Below, piece by piece: positions 8,899-17,069 of a DNA stretch of 64,000 nucleotides; the stretch's first letter is position 1, and every line of letters begins with the position of its first letter. Location of the stretch: NCBI GenBank assembly GCA_019421015.1, contig JAHZGC010000022.1:4501-68500 (forward strand), read 5' to 3'. The notes under the pieces are model-generated. The model saw only the letters and a program-made list of their open reading frames with translations, ran no database searches and had not been told where the DNA came from. This DNA comes from Coriobacteriaceae bacterium. GTDB taxonomy: Bacteria; Actinomycetota; Coriobacteriia; Coriobacteriales; UMGS124. The position numbers and the translations under genes are program-made.

Positions 8899-10497
8899 TT
8901 AGCCGATGGTCAGACCCGAGAGGTCCTGGAAGGTGTAGATCGGCACGAGCTTGGCCTCGTCAAAGCCGCCCACGTTGGCGCTGGTCACAAGCAGGCGCAG
9001 GTTCGAGTAGAGCGGGTAGAACATGGCCGAGTCCTGGATGGCGGCCTGGAGGTCGTTGTAGATCTCCTTGCGCTTGTCGGGATCGGTCTCCAGGGAACCC
9101 TGATTGAAGAGCTCGTCGATCTGGGGATAGTCCTCGGCGCTGTAGTGCAGGTAGTTCCAGGCGGCGTCGCTCTTGAACAGCGAGTCGTAGGTGCTGGGGT
9201 CGACGCCCATGATGTAGCCGCCGAAGTACATATCGTACTCGTTGTTCTCGTCGCGCATGGCGTTGGAGAGAGCGGTGGAGTCGACGCCCACGAGCTCCAC
9301 GTTGATGCCGACGTTGGCGGCCATCTCCTGCACCATGATGGCAGCGGCCTGCTGCAGGCTGTCGGAGCCCGAGAAGCCCATCTTGAGCGTGACGCCCTCG
9401 GCACCGGCCTCGGAGAGCAGCTGCTTGGCCTTCTCGACGTCCTGGTCGTACTTCTCGACCTCAGTGGTGTAGAAGCCGTTGATCGGCGGCAGGAAGGTGT
9501 AGACCAGCTCGAAGTAGCTCGGGTCGAGCAGGGCGGCCAGGGCGATCTGCTCCTTGTCGAGGGCATAGAACAGAGCCTTGCGGACGCGCTCGTCGGGCAC
9601 GCGCTTGGCGTTGAAGCAGAAGTAGGCCACGCGGCCCTCGGAGTAGGGGTGGACCTCAAGGCCGTTGGCCTCGATGGCCATCTGCTCCACCTGAGCGGGC
9701 GCGCCAATCCAGGCGTTGACCTCGCCGGACTGGATGGCGGTCTGGCCGGTGGTCTCGTTGGTCACAATCTGGTACACCACGGTCTCAATGTTGGGCTCGC
9801 GCACGAAGTAGTTCTCGTTGGCGCGGAAGCGCAGGTACTGGCCGGGCAGGTACTCCTCGAGGATGTAGGGGCCGGAGCACACGGGGGTGGTGTTCACGCC
9901 GTTGTTCTCCCAGTCGGCCACGTCCTTGTACACGTGCTCGGGGGCGATGAACAGCTCGCCGCCCAGGGACTCGAAGGCGGCGGCGTTGTGGAACGGGAAC
10001 ACGAGCTCCACGGTGAGGTCGTCGACCTTGGTAACCTCGACCATGCCGTCGTCGCCGAAGTTGAAGTTGGAGTAGCCGTTGGCAGCGGGGTCGTCGCGCT
10101 TGGCCTCGATGGTGAAGACCACGTCGTCGGCGTTGAGCGGCTCGCCGTCGCTCCAGGTGATGCCGTCGCGCAGGTGCAGGGTGTAGGTGACGCCGTCGTC
10201 GCCCTCGTCGACGCTCTCGGCGATGAGGTAGGTCACGGTGCCGTCGGAGTTGACCTCGACGAGCTTGGAGTAGATGGCCTGCAGGGTCATGAGGCCAAAG
10301 CGGTCGCTCGTGGTGATGGGGTTGGTGACCGAGCCGGGGTCGCCGGCGATGGCGTACACAAAGGTGGTGCCGGCCTGGGAGGCCTTGACCTCCGCAGGGG
10401 CGCCCAGGAACGAGAGGCCCGCAGCGGCGGCCATGACGGCGGCCGAGGCACCCACGAACGAGCGGCGGCTGAGCTGGGACGAGGTGATGGGTTGCAT
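8899..10497 (-). CDS. ABC transporter substrate-binding protein, family 5 (OppA type), Tat-exported, copy 1
   Basis: A 532-residue extracytoplasmic peptide/nickel binding protein (SBP_bac_5 fold). The N-terminus has a twin-arginine signal, SRRSFVGASAAV, followed by a hydrophobic stretch and an Ala-rich region, with no lipobox cysteine. Family runs include YAIAGDPGSVTNPITTSDRF near the start of the mature part, LRDGITWSDGEPLNADDVVF and ERVRKALFYALDKEQIALA. The ATG at 10497 has GGGAG about 7 bases upstream; an in-frame start further up lies in the leader. It is strongly similar to the protein at 10774-12375. How it is held at the cell surface without a lipid anchor is not evident; an uncleaved signal is one option. 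Confidence 0.9.
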   Translation of the reverse strand: MQPITSSQLSRRSFVGASAAVMAAAAGLSFLGAPAEVKASQAGTTFVYAIAGDPGSVTNPITTSDRFGLMTLQAIYSKLVEVNSDGTVTYLIAESVDEGDDGVTYTLHLRDGITWSDGEPLNADDVVFTIEAKRDDPAANGYSNFNFGDDGMVEVTKVDDLTVELVFPFHNAAAFESLGGELFIAPEHVYKDVADWENNGVNTTPVCSGPYILEEYLPGQYLRFRANENYFVREPNIETVVYQIVTNETTGQTAIQSGEVNAWIGAPAQVEQMAIEANGLEVHPYSEGRVAYFCFNAKRVPDERVRKALFYALDKEQIALAALLDPSYFELVYTFLPPINGFYTTEVEKYDQDVEKAKQLLSEAGAEGVTLKMGFSGSDSLQQAAAIMVQEMAANVGINVELVGVDSTALSNAMRDENNEYDMYFGGYIMGVDPSTYDSLFKSDAAWNYLHYSAEDYPQIDELFNQGSLETDPDKRKEIYNDLQAAIQDSAMFYPLYSNLRLLVTSANVGGFDEAKLVPIYTFQDLSGLTIG

Positions 10498-10567
10498 GCG
10501 TTTCTCCCTTGTCTGGTATAACCGGCCGGATAGCGGCGGCAAGCGCCGCGTAAAACCACAAGATATT

Positions 10568-10586
10568 ACCTATCAATATTATAGGT
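10568..10586. promoter_or_regulatory. Inverted repeat in the promoter region of binding-protein gene 1
   Basis: ACCTAT-7-ATAGGT in an AT-rich leader. On the minus strand TTGACC lies just upstream of the repeat and the TAATAT just after it could be a -10 (spacing about 20, longer than ideal). This could be an operator overlapping a promoter. The regulator is unknown. Confidence 0.4.
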
Positions 10587-10713
10587 TAGGTCAATAACCC
10601 GTTGGTCTTATCATATCAGGCGACCATACGTCCATCACTCCAGAAATGAAAAGTTAATGGCACCGTCCTTCGGATGCCGCTGCGGCCCCGCACACCGACG
10701 CCCCCGAACGCAA

Positions 10714-10748
10714 ACGGCCGCCCCCGCGCGCAGGCGGGCAGCGGCCGT
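10714..10748 (-). terminator. Probable terminator after binding-protein gene 2
   Basis: ACGGCCGC..CCCCGC / GGCGGG..GCGGCCGT forms a strong hairpin 25 bases downstream of the stop of the 10774-12375 gene. The T tract after it is poor (TTTGCGTT), so efficiency is uncertain. Confidence 0.55.
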
Positions 10749-10773
10749 CGCACGGCAGATGCGCCGAGGCGCT

Positions 10774-12375
10774 TTACGCCATGGTGAGCTTGCCCATGTC
10801 CTCAAAGGTGTAGATGGGCACGAGCTGCGCCTCCTCCAGGCCGCCCACTCTGTCGCTCGTGACCAGCAGACGCAGGTTCGAGTAGAGCGGGTACTGGATG
10901 GCGGCGTCGGCGATGACCGCCTGGAGCCTGTCGTAGATCTCACGGCGCTTGGCGGGGTCCATCTCGACGGCCCCTTCGTCAAAGAGATCGTCGATCTCGG
11001 GATAGTCGTCGTGGCTCTGGTGCGAGTAGCCCATCTCGGCGTCGCTGCGCAGCACGGTGTCGTACCCGCTCGGGTCGGCACCCATGATGTAGCCGCCGAA
11101 ATACATGTCGTAGCGGTTCTCGGGGTCGCGCATGGCAGCCGACAGGGCGGGCAGGTCGACGCCCACGATGTCCAGGGTGATCCCGGCCGCCGCAGCCTGC
11201 TCCTGCATCATGACGGCACAGGCCTGCTGCATCGCGTCGCCCGACGAGAAGGCCAGCGTGAAGGTGGGGTTCTCCTGCCCGGCCTCGGCCAGGAGCTGCT
11301 TGGCCTTCTCCACGTTCTGATCGTACTTCTCGACGCCCTCGGTGGTGTAGAAGGCGTTGTTCGGCGGCAGGAACGTGTAGTCGAGCTGGAAATACTCGGG
11401 GTCGAGCAGCGCCGCCAGGGCGATCTCCTCCTTGTTGAAGGAGTACATGACGGCCTTGCGGACGTTTGCGTCGGGCATGCGGACGCAGTTGAACGCCATG
11501 AACGCCACGCGCCCCTCGGAGTAGGGCGTCACCTTGAGTCCGTTGGGTTCCAGGCTCATCTGCTGCAGACCGGCCGGCGTGGCGATCCAAGCGTCGACCT
11601 CTCCGGTCTGAACGGCGGTCTGGCCCGTGGCATCGTTGGTGATGATTTGGAAGACCACCGTGGGAATCTCGGGCTTGCCGAGAAAATAGCCCTCGTTGGC
11701 CCTAAAGCGCACGTACTGGCCCGGAGCGTACTCGTCGAGGATATAGGGGCCCGTCCCCACGGGGTGGGTGTTGACGTCGTTGTTCTCCCAATCCTCAACG
11801 TCTTTGTACATGTGCTCGGGGGCGATCCACATCTCGTTCGAGATCTTGGAGAGCGCCGTGGGGTCGGCCACCGGGAAGGTGAACGTCACCGTGAGGTCGT
11901 CCACGGCCTCGACCTTGACCTGGCTGCCGTCGCCGTAGGTCAGGTTGTAATAACCGTTGGCAATCGGGTCGCTCTCCTTCTCTTCGAAGGTGAACACCAC
12001 GTCGGCCGAGGTGAAGGGCTCGCCGTCGCTCCACGTGACCCCCTCGCGCAGATGGGCCGTGAGGACGGTACCGTCGTCGGAGGTTTCGACGCCCTCCGCG
12101 AGGTTGTAGGTCACGGTGCCGTCGTCGGCAACATAGGCCAGCGTGGAATAGACGGCCTGGAGCACCATCATGCCGTAGCGGTCCTCGGTGGTGAAGGGGT
12201 TCATGGCCGAACCCGGATCTCCCGCGATACCGTAGGTGAACGTCGGGGCCGCCTCGTCGGCGCGAGCCTGCAAGGCCGGAATGCCCCAGAGCTTCGAGAT
12301 ACCGGCCGCCGCCACCGCGGCCGAGGCGCCCACAAACGAGCGGCGCGAGAGCGTGGATGTTTGGTCCTGATCCAT
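10774..12375 (-). CDS. ABC transporter substrate-binding protein, family 5 (OppA type), Tat-exported, copy 2
   Basis: A 533-residue paralogue of the next gene downstream, sharing SRRSFVGASAAV, IAGDPGS, LREGVTWSDGEPF and NVRKAVMYSFNKEEIALA. It should bind peptides or a related ligand outside the membrane and feed oppBCDF. It too has a twin-arginine signal and no lipobox Cys. I chose the ATG at 12375 (MDQDQTSTLSRRS) because GGAGGT lies 6 bases upstream; the frame extends 144 bases further without such a site. Two tandem binding proteins on one transporter suggest a wider or switchable substrate range. Confidence 0.9.
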   Translation of the reverse strand: MDQDQTSTLSRRSFVGASAAVAAAGISKLWGIPALQARADEAAPTFTYGIAGDPGSAMNPFTTEDRYGMMVLQAVYSTLAYVADDGTVTYNLAEGVETSDDGTVLTAHLREGVTWSDGEPFTSADVVFTFEEKESDPIANGYYNLTYGDGSQVKVEAVDDLTVTFTFPVADPTALSKISNEMWIAPEHMYKDVEDWENNDVNTHPVGTGPYILDEYAPGQYVRFRANEGYFLGKPEIPTVVFQIITNDATGQTAVQTGEVDAWIATPAGLQQMSLEPNGLKVTPYSEGRVAFMAFNCVRMPDANVRKAVMYSFNKEEIALAALLDPEYFQLDYTFLPPNNAFYTTEGVEKYDQNVEKAKQLLAEAGQENPTFTLAFSSGDAMQQACAVMMQEQAAAAGITLDIVGVDLPALSAAMRDPENRYDMYFGGYIMGADPSGYDTVLRSDAEMGYSHQSHDDYPEIDDLFDEGAVEMDPAKRREIYDRLQAVIADAAIQYPLYSNLRLLVTSDRVGGLEEAQLVPIYTFEDMGKLTMA

Positions 12376-12543
12376 GGGGAGTACCTCCAAAACGTCGAAA
12401 ACCCGCTGCAGCGGCCTGCTATGCCGCGCACCGCCACAAAGCGCCCTTAAGACGCCGTAAAAGACGTGGCGGCGTGAGGAGGTATACCCTCGGACGCCCG
12501 GTGCGTGCCGCGGCCACATAAAGAGCGGGTTGCCGACAGGGTC

Positions 12544-13332
12544 TCAGACCCCCACGGGATAGCGCGCCAGCTCCTCGGCAAGGCGCGCGTCCCCGTCCCA
12601 GCCGCGCCGAACCGCGCCGAGCAGATCGGCGCGGTCGCCATAGAGGGGAAGGTGGCTCAAAAGGAGCGTCCCCGGGCAGGCACGCCGACCGAGCTCGGCC
12701 ACGTCGTCGGCGTTCATGTGCCCCGGCCCCTCACCCGAGACGCCCGCGTACAGGCTGCACTCGGCCACCACGAGGTCTGCGCCGCTGCAAAACGCCACGA
12801 GGTCGTCGGTCAACGCCCCGTCGGCCGTATAGACGAGCGTGGCGCCCGACGGGCCCACGACCTTGGTCGCCAAACAGCCCACCGGGTGCCGCGTGCGGAG
12901 AAACGTGCAGTGCAGGGGGCCCAAGTCAAGCTCGCTCGCCTCGTCGACGGCCCGCGCCCGCGTGTAGGGGGGACGCTCAAGCCGCCCGAGGTCGGGGTCC
13001 TGGGGCAGCCCGTAAAAGGTCAAAGGCGCCTGGGCCTGCCCGACGATAGTCTGGATGAGGCGGCCATGGTAGAGAACCCCTGCGTCTGAGCAGTGGTCGG
13101 GATGCCAATGGCTGATGACCACGTCGTTCACCGACTCGAGCGCGCAGGCCTGCTGTAGGCGCCCCACTACGCCCGACCCGCAGTCGAGCAGGACTGCGAA
13201 GTCCCCCGCGCCGACCAGGTACCCGGAGCAGGCCTCCCCCGCCCGACAGCACCCCCCACCCCTGCCGAGCACGGTCAGCGTGAAATCTCCCGCCGCCTCC
13301 GCAGGCGACGTTGCAAATCCATCAGGCGTCAT
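12544..13332 (-). CDS. MBL-fold metallo-hydrolase (RNase Z/ElaC-like subgroup)
   Basis: A 262-residue metallo-beta-lactamase-fold enzyme with the metal motif SHWHPDH, a first strand LTVLGRGGGCC, a nucleotide-hydrolase-like LLDCGSG, a later TADGAL (metal Asp) and a final LSHLPLY histidine. This layout is that of the RNase Z-like group of hydrolases rather than of true beta-lactamases. The substrate is unknown. Its start overlaps the end of the ATPase gene by 11 bases and GAGGGG lies upstream, so it is the last gene of the second peptide/nickel ABC operon; a linked role in processing the imported compound is inference only. Confidence 0.75.
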   Translation of the reverse strand: MTPDGFATSPAEAAGDFTLTVLGRGGGCCRAGEACSGYLVGAGDFAVLLDCGSGVVGRLQQACALESVNDVVISHWHPDHCSDAGVLYHGRLIQTIVGQAQAPLTFYGLPQDPDLGRLERPPYTRARAVDEASELDLGPLHCTFLRTRHPVGCLATKVVGPSGATLVYTADGALTDDLVAFCSGADLVVAECSLYAGVSGEGPGHMNADDVAELGRRACPGTLLLSHLPLYGDRADLLGAVRRGWDGDARLAEELARYPVGV

Positions 13333-14113
13333 ACGGCCGCCACCCCTCTCGCAGACGGGCCGCCTCCACGAGGCGGCGGGTGTACTCCTCGCGCGGAGAC
13401 GTAAGGACCTGCTCGGCGGGACCGCTTTCGACGATGCTTCCGTCGCGCAGCACGATCAGGTCGTCGGCCATGTAGCCCACGACGGCGATGTTGTGGCTTA
13501 TGAAGACATAGCCCGTGTCGAACTCCCGCTGAAGGTCGCGCAGCAGGTTGAGTATCTGCGCCTGCACCGAGACGTCGAGCGCGCTCGTGCACTCGTCGCA
13601 GATCACCACCGCGGGGTGGGTCACCAAGGCCCTTGCCACGGCGACCCGCTGGCACTGCCCTCCCGAAAGCTCGGCGGCCCTCTTGGGGAGCACCTCCGGG
13701 CCAAGCCCGACGTGCCCCAAGGCGACACGCACCCTCTCGTCGCGCTCCGTGGCCGGAAGGCCTTTCTCCATCATCTCGAGCGGCTCGCCTATCACCTGGC
13801 GCACGGTATAGCCGGGATCCATGGAGGCCTGGGGGTCCTGAAAGACAAACTGCACACTGCGCCGGTAGCGCGAGCGCTCGCGACGGCCGAGCGAGGCAAG
13901 GGGAACGCCTTCGAAAAGGACCTCGCCCCGATCGGGCTTCTGGAGGCCCCCGAGGATCTCCCCCAGGGTCGACTTGCCCGACCCCGAGGACCCCACAATA
14001 CCGAGCGTCCGGCCGCGTTCCACGGTGCAGCTCACCGCGTCGAGCGCCTTCACCTGGTGGGGGCCGCGGCCGAATGAACGCGTAACCCCCACGGCCTCGA
14101 GGACAGCCTTCAT
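13322..14113 (-). CDS. Peptide/nickel ABC transporter ATPase (DppF/NikE type)
   Basis: A compact 263-residue ATPase with Walker A GSSGSGKST, Q-loop VFQDPQASMDP, signature SGGQCQR, Walker B VVICDECTSALD and switch SHNIAVV. The Walker B is followed by Cys where most relatives have Pro, and the usual Cys-rich C-terminal extension is missing, so it is shorter than oppF in this window. The switch position carries HN rather than HD. It overlaps the upstream ATPase gene by 4 bases (ATGA type). Confidence 0.87.
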   Translation of the reverse strand: MKAVLEAVGVTRSFGRGPHQVKALDAVSCTVERGRTLGIVGSSGSGKSTLGEILGGLQKPDRGEVLFEGVPLASLGRRERSRYRRSVQFVFQDPQASMDPGYTVRQVIGEPLEMMEKGLPATERDERVRVALGHVGLGPEVLPKRAAELSGGQCQRVAVARALVTHPAVVICDECTSALDVSVQAQILNLLRDLQREFDTGYVFISHNIAVVGYMADDLIVLRDGSIVESGPAEQVLTSPREEYTRRLVEAARLREGWRPYDA

Positions 14114-15126
14114 CGTGGCACCTCCCCCGCCTCAATCTTCCAGGGATGCCGGCAGGCGCAGCGATGGCCCCCGCGGCTCGCCCCGTCCGCCTCCCACGGA
14201 GGCACACCGTGGGAGCAGGCCGACGTGGCCAGCGGGCACCGCGGCATAAAGGTACAGGCGTCGGCGTCGCGCCCGTCTTCGGGCATGGTTCCCGGTATGT
14301 CGCGCAACCGCCGGGACCGGTCCATGCCGACGCGCGGTTCGGCCGCCATCAGGTCCCAGGTATACGGATGGCCCGGTCGGGCCGCGACCTCCGCGGCAGG
14401 GCCGCACTCCACGCAGCGCCCCGCATACATCACGTACACGCGGTCGCAGCGCTGGCGCACCAACGCCAGGTCGTGGCTGATCATGAGCAGCGCCACCGCG
14501 CGCTCGCGGGCGATGCTCCCAAGGAGCTCGACCACCTGGGCCTGGGTTACCGAGTCCAGCGCGGCTGTGGGCTCGTCGGCCACCAACACCAGCGGGTCGC
14601 CCATCAGGGCCATGGCGATGTTGACCCGCTGCCTCATGCCGCCCGAGAGCTCGCCGGGATACCCCCCCATCACGCGGGCCGCGTCCTTGAGGCCCACCGA
14701 CCTGAGCAGTTCCACGGCACGCTCGTCAGCCTCGCGTCGTGAGACGCGGGGATGCCAGGTGCGGTAGCCGTCGGTCATCTGGACGCCCACCCTGAGGGAG
14801 GGCTGCAGAAACGCCACGGTGTTCTGGGGGATAAAGCCCACCTTGGTCCCGAGCACGCGGCGTTGTGCCTCCCACGAGGAGCCGTACACCGGCTCGTCGG
14901 CGACGCAGGCCCTTGCCGCGTCTATCGTAAGGCCCTTGGGAGCCAGCCCGATCGCGGCCCGGGCCGTCAGTGTCTTGCCGGAGCCGGACTCGCCCACAAG
15001 GCCGACGGTCTCGCCGCACCCAACCGTTAGGTCGACGCCGCAGACCAGGGCCCTCCCCGTCTGGTCACGAACCCACAGGTCCTCCAGCACCAATGCGGGA
15101 CCCCGGGCGCTTCCGACGTCGCTCAT
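14110..15126 (-). CDS. Peptide/nickel ABC transporter ATPase (DppD/NikD type)
   Basis: A 338-residue ATPase with Walker A GESGSGKT, Q-loop IPQNTVAFLQPS, signature SGGMRQR, Walker B LVADEPTAALD and switch SHDLALV. The C-terminal part keeps the Cys-containing motif FMPRCPLATSACSHG typical of the OppD/DppD half. It overlaps both neighbours by 4 bases, so translation along the cluster is likely coupled. Confidence 0.88.
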   Translation of the reverse strand: MSDVGSARGPALVLEDLWVRDQTGRALVCGVDLTVGCGETVGLVGESGSGKTLTARAAIGLAPKGLTIDAARACVADEPVYGSSWEAQRRVLGTKVGFIPQNTVAFLQPSLRVGVQMTDGYRTWHPRVSRREADERAVELLRSVGLKDAARVMGGYPGELSGGMRQRVNIAMALMGDPLVLVADEPTAALDSVTQAQVVELLGSIARERAVALLMISHDLALVRQRCDRVYVMYAGRCVECGPAAEVAARPGHPYTWDLMAAEPRVGMDRSRRLRDIPGTMPEDGRDADACTFMPRCPLATSACSHGVPPWEADGASRGGHRCACRHPWKIEAGEVPR

Positions 15127-16037
15127 GAGGACCTCCCTTGGACGAGCCGGTCGTTCAGCCCGTCGCCCAGCAGGTTAAAGCCCAGCACCACCAGCATCAG
15201 CACGATGCCGGGGGCCACGGCAAGCGACGGGTGGCCAAAGACGTAGGGAAGCGCCTCGTTGAGCATCGAGCCCCAGCTGGCGGCCGGCGGCTGGACCCCG
15301 AGGCCAAGAAAGCTCAGGGACGCCTCGAGCAGCATGGCCGTCCCGACGCAGGCGGTGAGCTGCGTTATGAGCGGCGCGGCGATGTTGGGCAGCACATGGC
15401 GCAGCGCGACCTGCGCCTTCGAGCACCCGCAGCTCCGGGCCGCCTTGATGAACAGGGAGCCCCTGAGCTCCAGGGTGGTCTGGCAGGCGACGCGGGCAAA
15501 GGTGGGCACCATGAACACCGCGATGGCCACAAGGACGCTCGCGATGCCGCGCCCCAGCACGAGCACGAGCACCATGGCGAGCAAGATGCCCGGAAACGCC
15601 ATGAGGCCGTCGACCACGCGCATGATCAGCGCCCGCAGGGCAGAACCGCCCAGGCCCGCGACCAAACCGGCCGCGGCACCGACGGCGGCGCCGAGCAGCA
15701 CCGAGCCGAGGCCGACGCCGAAGGCCGGCTGGGAGGCCGCCATGAGGCGGGAGAGAATGTCGCGCCCGAACTGGTCGGTGCCCAGCAGGTGCTCGGGGCT
15801 CGGGGGCGCAAAACGGTTTGCGACGTCCATCAGCGTCGGGTCATAGGGGGTCCACACCAAAGAGACCAGGCACAGGGCCGCTGCGGCGCACACGAGCGCG
15901 CACCCCACGACGAGCGATATGCGCCCCGTGCCCCGCACCAGCCGGCCCTCGGACCGCGCCACAGGGGTACCGACGCGCCGACGGGGGGCCTCGACCACCC
16001 GGCCGCAGCCCCCGGCAAGGTCGTCAACGCCGCTCAC
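15123..16037 (-). CDS. Peptide/nickel ABC transporter permease (DppC/NikC type)
   Basis: A 304-residue permease half. It carries LLGTDQFGRDILSRLMAAS, the EAA-type loop SCGCSKAQVALRHVLPN and the terminal ASLSFLGLGVQPPAASWG. The frame is open far upstream into the partner gene, but the GTG at 16037 overlaps the partner's stop (GTGA), has a GGGGGCGAGG stretch upstream and gives the usual family length. Works with the permease at 16034-16996. Confidence 0.88.
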   Translation of the reverse strand: MSGVDDLAGGCGRVVEAPRRRVGTPVARSEGRLVRGTGRISLVVGCALVCAAAALCLVSLVWTPYDPTLMDVANRFAPPSPEHLLGTDQFGRDILSRLMAASQPAFGVGLGSVLLGAAVGAAAGLVAGLGGSALRALIMRVVDGLMAFPGILLAMVLVLVLGRGIASVLVAIAVFMVPTFARVACQTTLELRGSLFIKAARSCGCSKAQVALRHVLPNIAAPLITQLTACVGTAMLLEASLSFLGLGVQPPAASWGSMLNEALPYVFGHPSLAVAPGIVLMLVVLGFNLLGDGLNDRLVQGRSS

Positions 16038-16996
16038 TGGGCCTCGCCCCCTTCCGCAACCCGAACAGAGGGCTGAACGACCATCACCAGCAGGTCGATC
16101 ACCAGCGTCACAAGCACGACGGCGAGGGTCACCACGACCACGACGCCCTGCACGAGCTCCAAGTCGCGCTGCTCCACGGCCGTGAGCAGGAGGCGCCCCA
16201 AACCAGGCAGGGCAAAGACGCTCTCGACGACCACAGTCCCGCCCACGAGCTTTGCCAGCTGAAGGCCGGCCACCGTGAGCGGCGCCACAAGGGCCCCCCG
16301 AACGGCATAGACCACGACGGAACGCCAGCGGCTCAGCCCCTTGGCGCGGGCCGACAGCATGCAGTCGCGGCCAAGCGCCGCCATGACGCTCGAACGGACC
16401 GTGCGAATCAAGATCCCGCACTCCCCCACCGCCAAGGTGACGGCCGCGAGCGTAAGGCTCCGCACGCAGTCGGCGGGGTTCTCAGAAAAGGGGGTGTAGC
16501 CGGCCACGGGGAACCAACCCAAGCTTCCCGCAAAAACCAGCATCAGCAAGACGGCGAGCCAGAAGCCCGGGGCGGCGCTCGCCAGCTGCGTGAGCACGCG
16601 GGCCACCCCGTCGACGAGACCCCCCGGCCTCAAGGCGGCCGCCACACCCAACGGGAGCGAAACAACCAAGGCAAGCGCCATGGCATAGACCGAAAGCTCG
16701 AGGGTTACGGGCAACGCGGTGCCGATCACCTCGAGGACGGGCAGGCCGTAGACGCGCGAGTCGCCCCAGTCTCCCCGGGCCATACCCACGATCCAAGAGG
16801 CGTACTGGTCGACGAGGGGGGCGTTGAGACCCATGGCTTCGCGGAGCGCCTCGACCTTGTCGGGGGTGCCCTCTAGGCCAAGGACGAGGGTGGCTGGGTC
16901 GCCGGGCAAAAGGTGCAGCACGGCAAAGGTGAGCAGGGAGACAACGAACAGGACCGCAAGCCCCGACCCCAGCCTCTTCAGCACCGCCCTTGCCAT
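16034..16996 (-). CDS. Peptide/nickel ABC transporter permease (DppB/NikB type)
   Basis: A 320-residue permease half with the usual start MARAVLKRLGSGLAVLFVV, LHLLPGDPATLVLG, LREAMGLNAPLVDQYASWI and the EAA-type loop ARAKGLSRWRSVVVYAVR. I start at the ATG at 16996, the family-typical position; a GTG 42 bases upstream in frame is possible. It follows the lipoprotein gene by 73 bases. Confidence 0.88.
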   Translation of the reverse strand: MARAVLKRLGSGLAVLFVVSLLTFAVLHLLPGDPATLVLGLEGTPDKVEALREAMGLNAPLVDQYASWIVGMARGDWGDSRVYGLPVLEVIGTALPVTLELSVYAMALALVVSLPLGVAAALRPGGLVDGVARVLTQLASAAPGFWLAVLLMLVFAGSLGWFPVAGYTPFSENPADCVRSLTLAAVTLAVGECGILIRTVRSSVMAALGRDCMLSARAKGLSRWRSVVVYAVRGALVAPLTVAGLQLAKLVGGTVVVESVFALPGLGRLLLTAVEQRDLELVQGVVVVVTLAVVLVTLVIDLLVMVVQPSVRVAEGGEAQ

Positions 16997-17069
16997 GTGA
17001 TCCCGACCGCCCTCTCTCCACCCCTGCCCTGCAGACACCTAACGGTTATGCCCCAAGCCCCGAAGGCCG

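Noticed and set aside
12544..13332. Beta-lactamase resistance gene
   Set aside because: The fold is metallo-beta-lactamase-like, but the motif layout is that of RNase Z-like hydrolases and there is no signal peptide.
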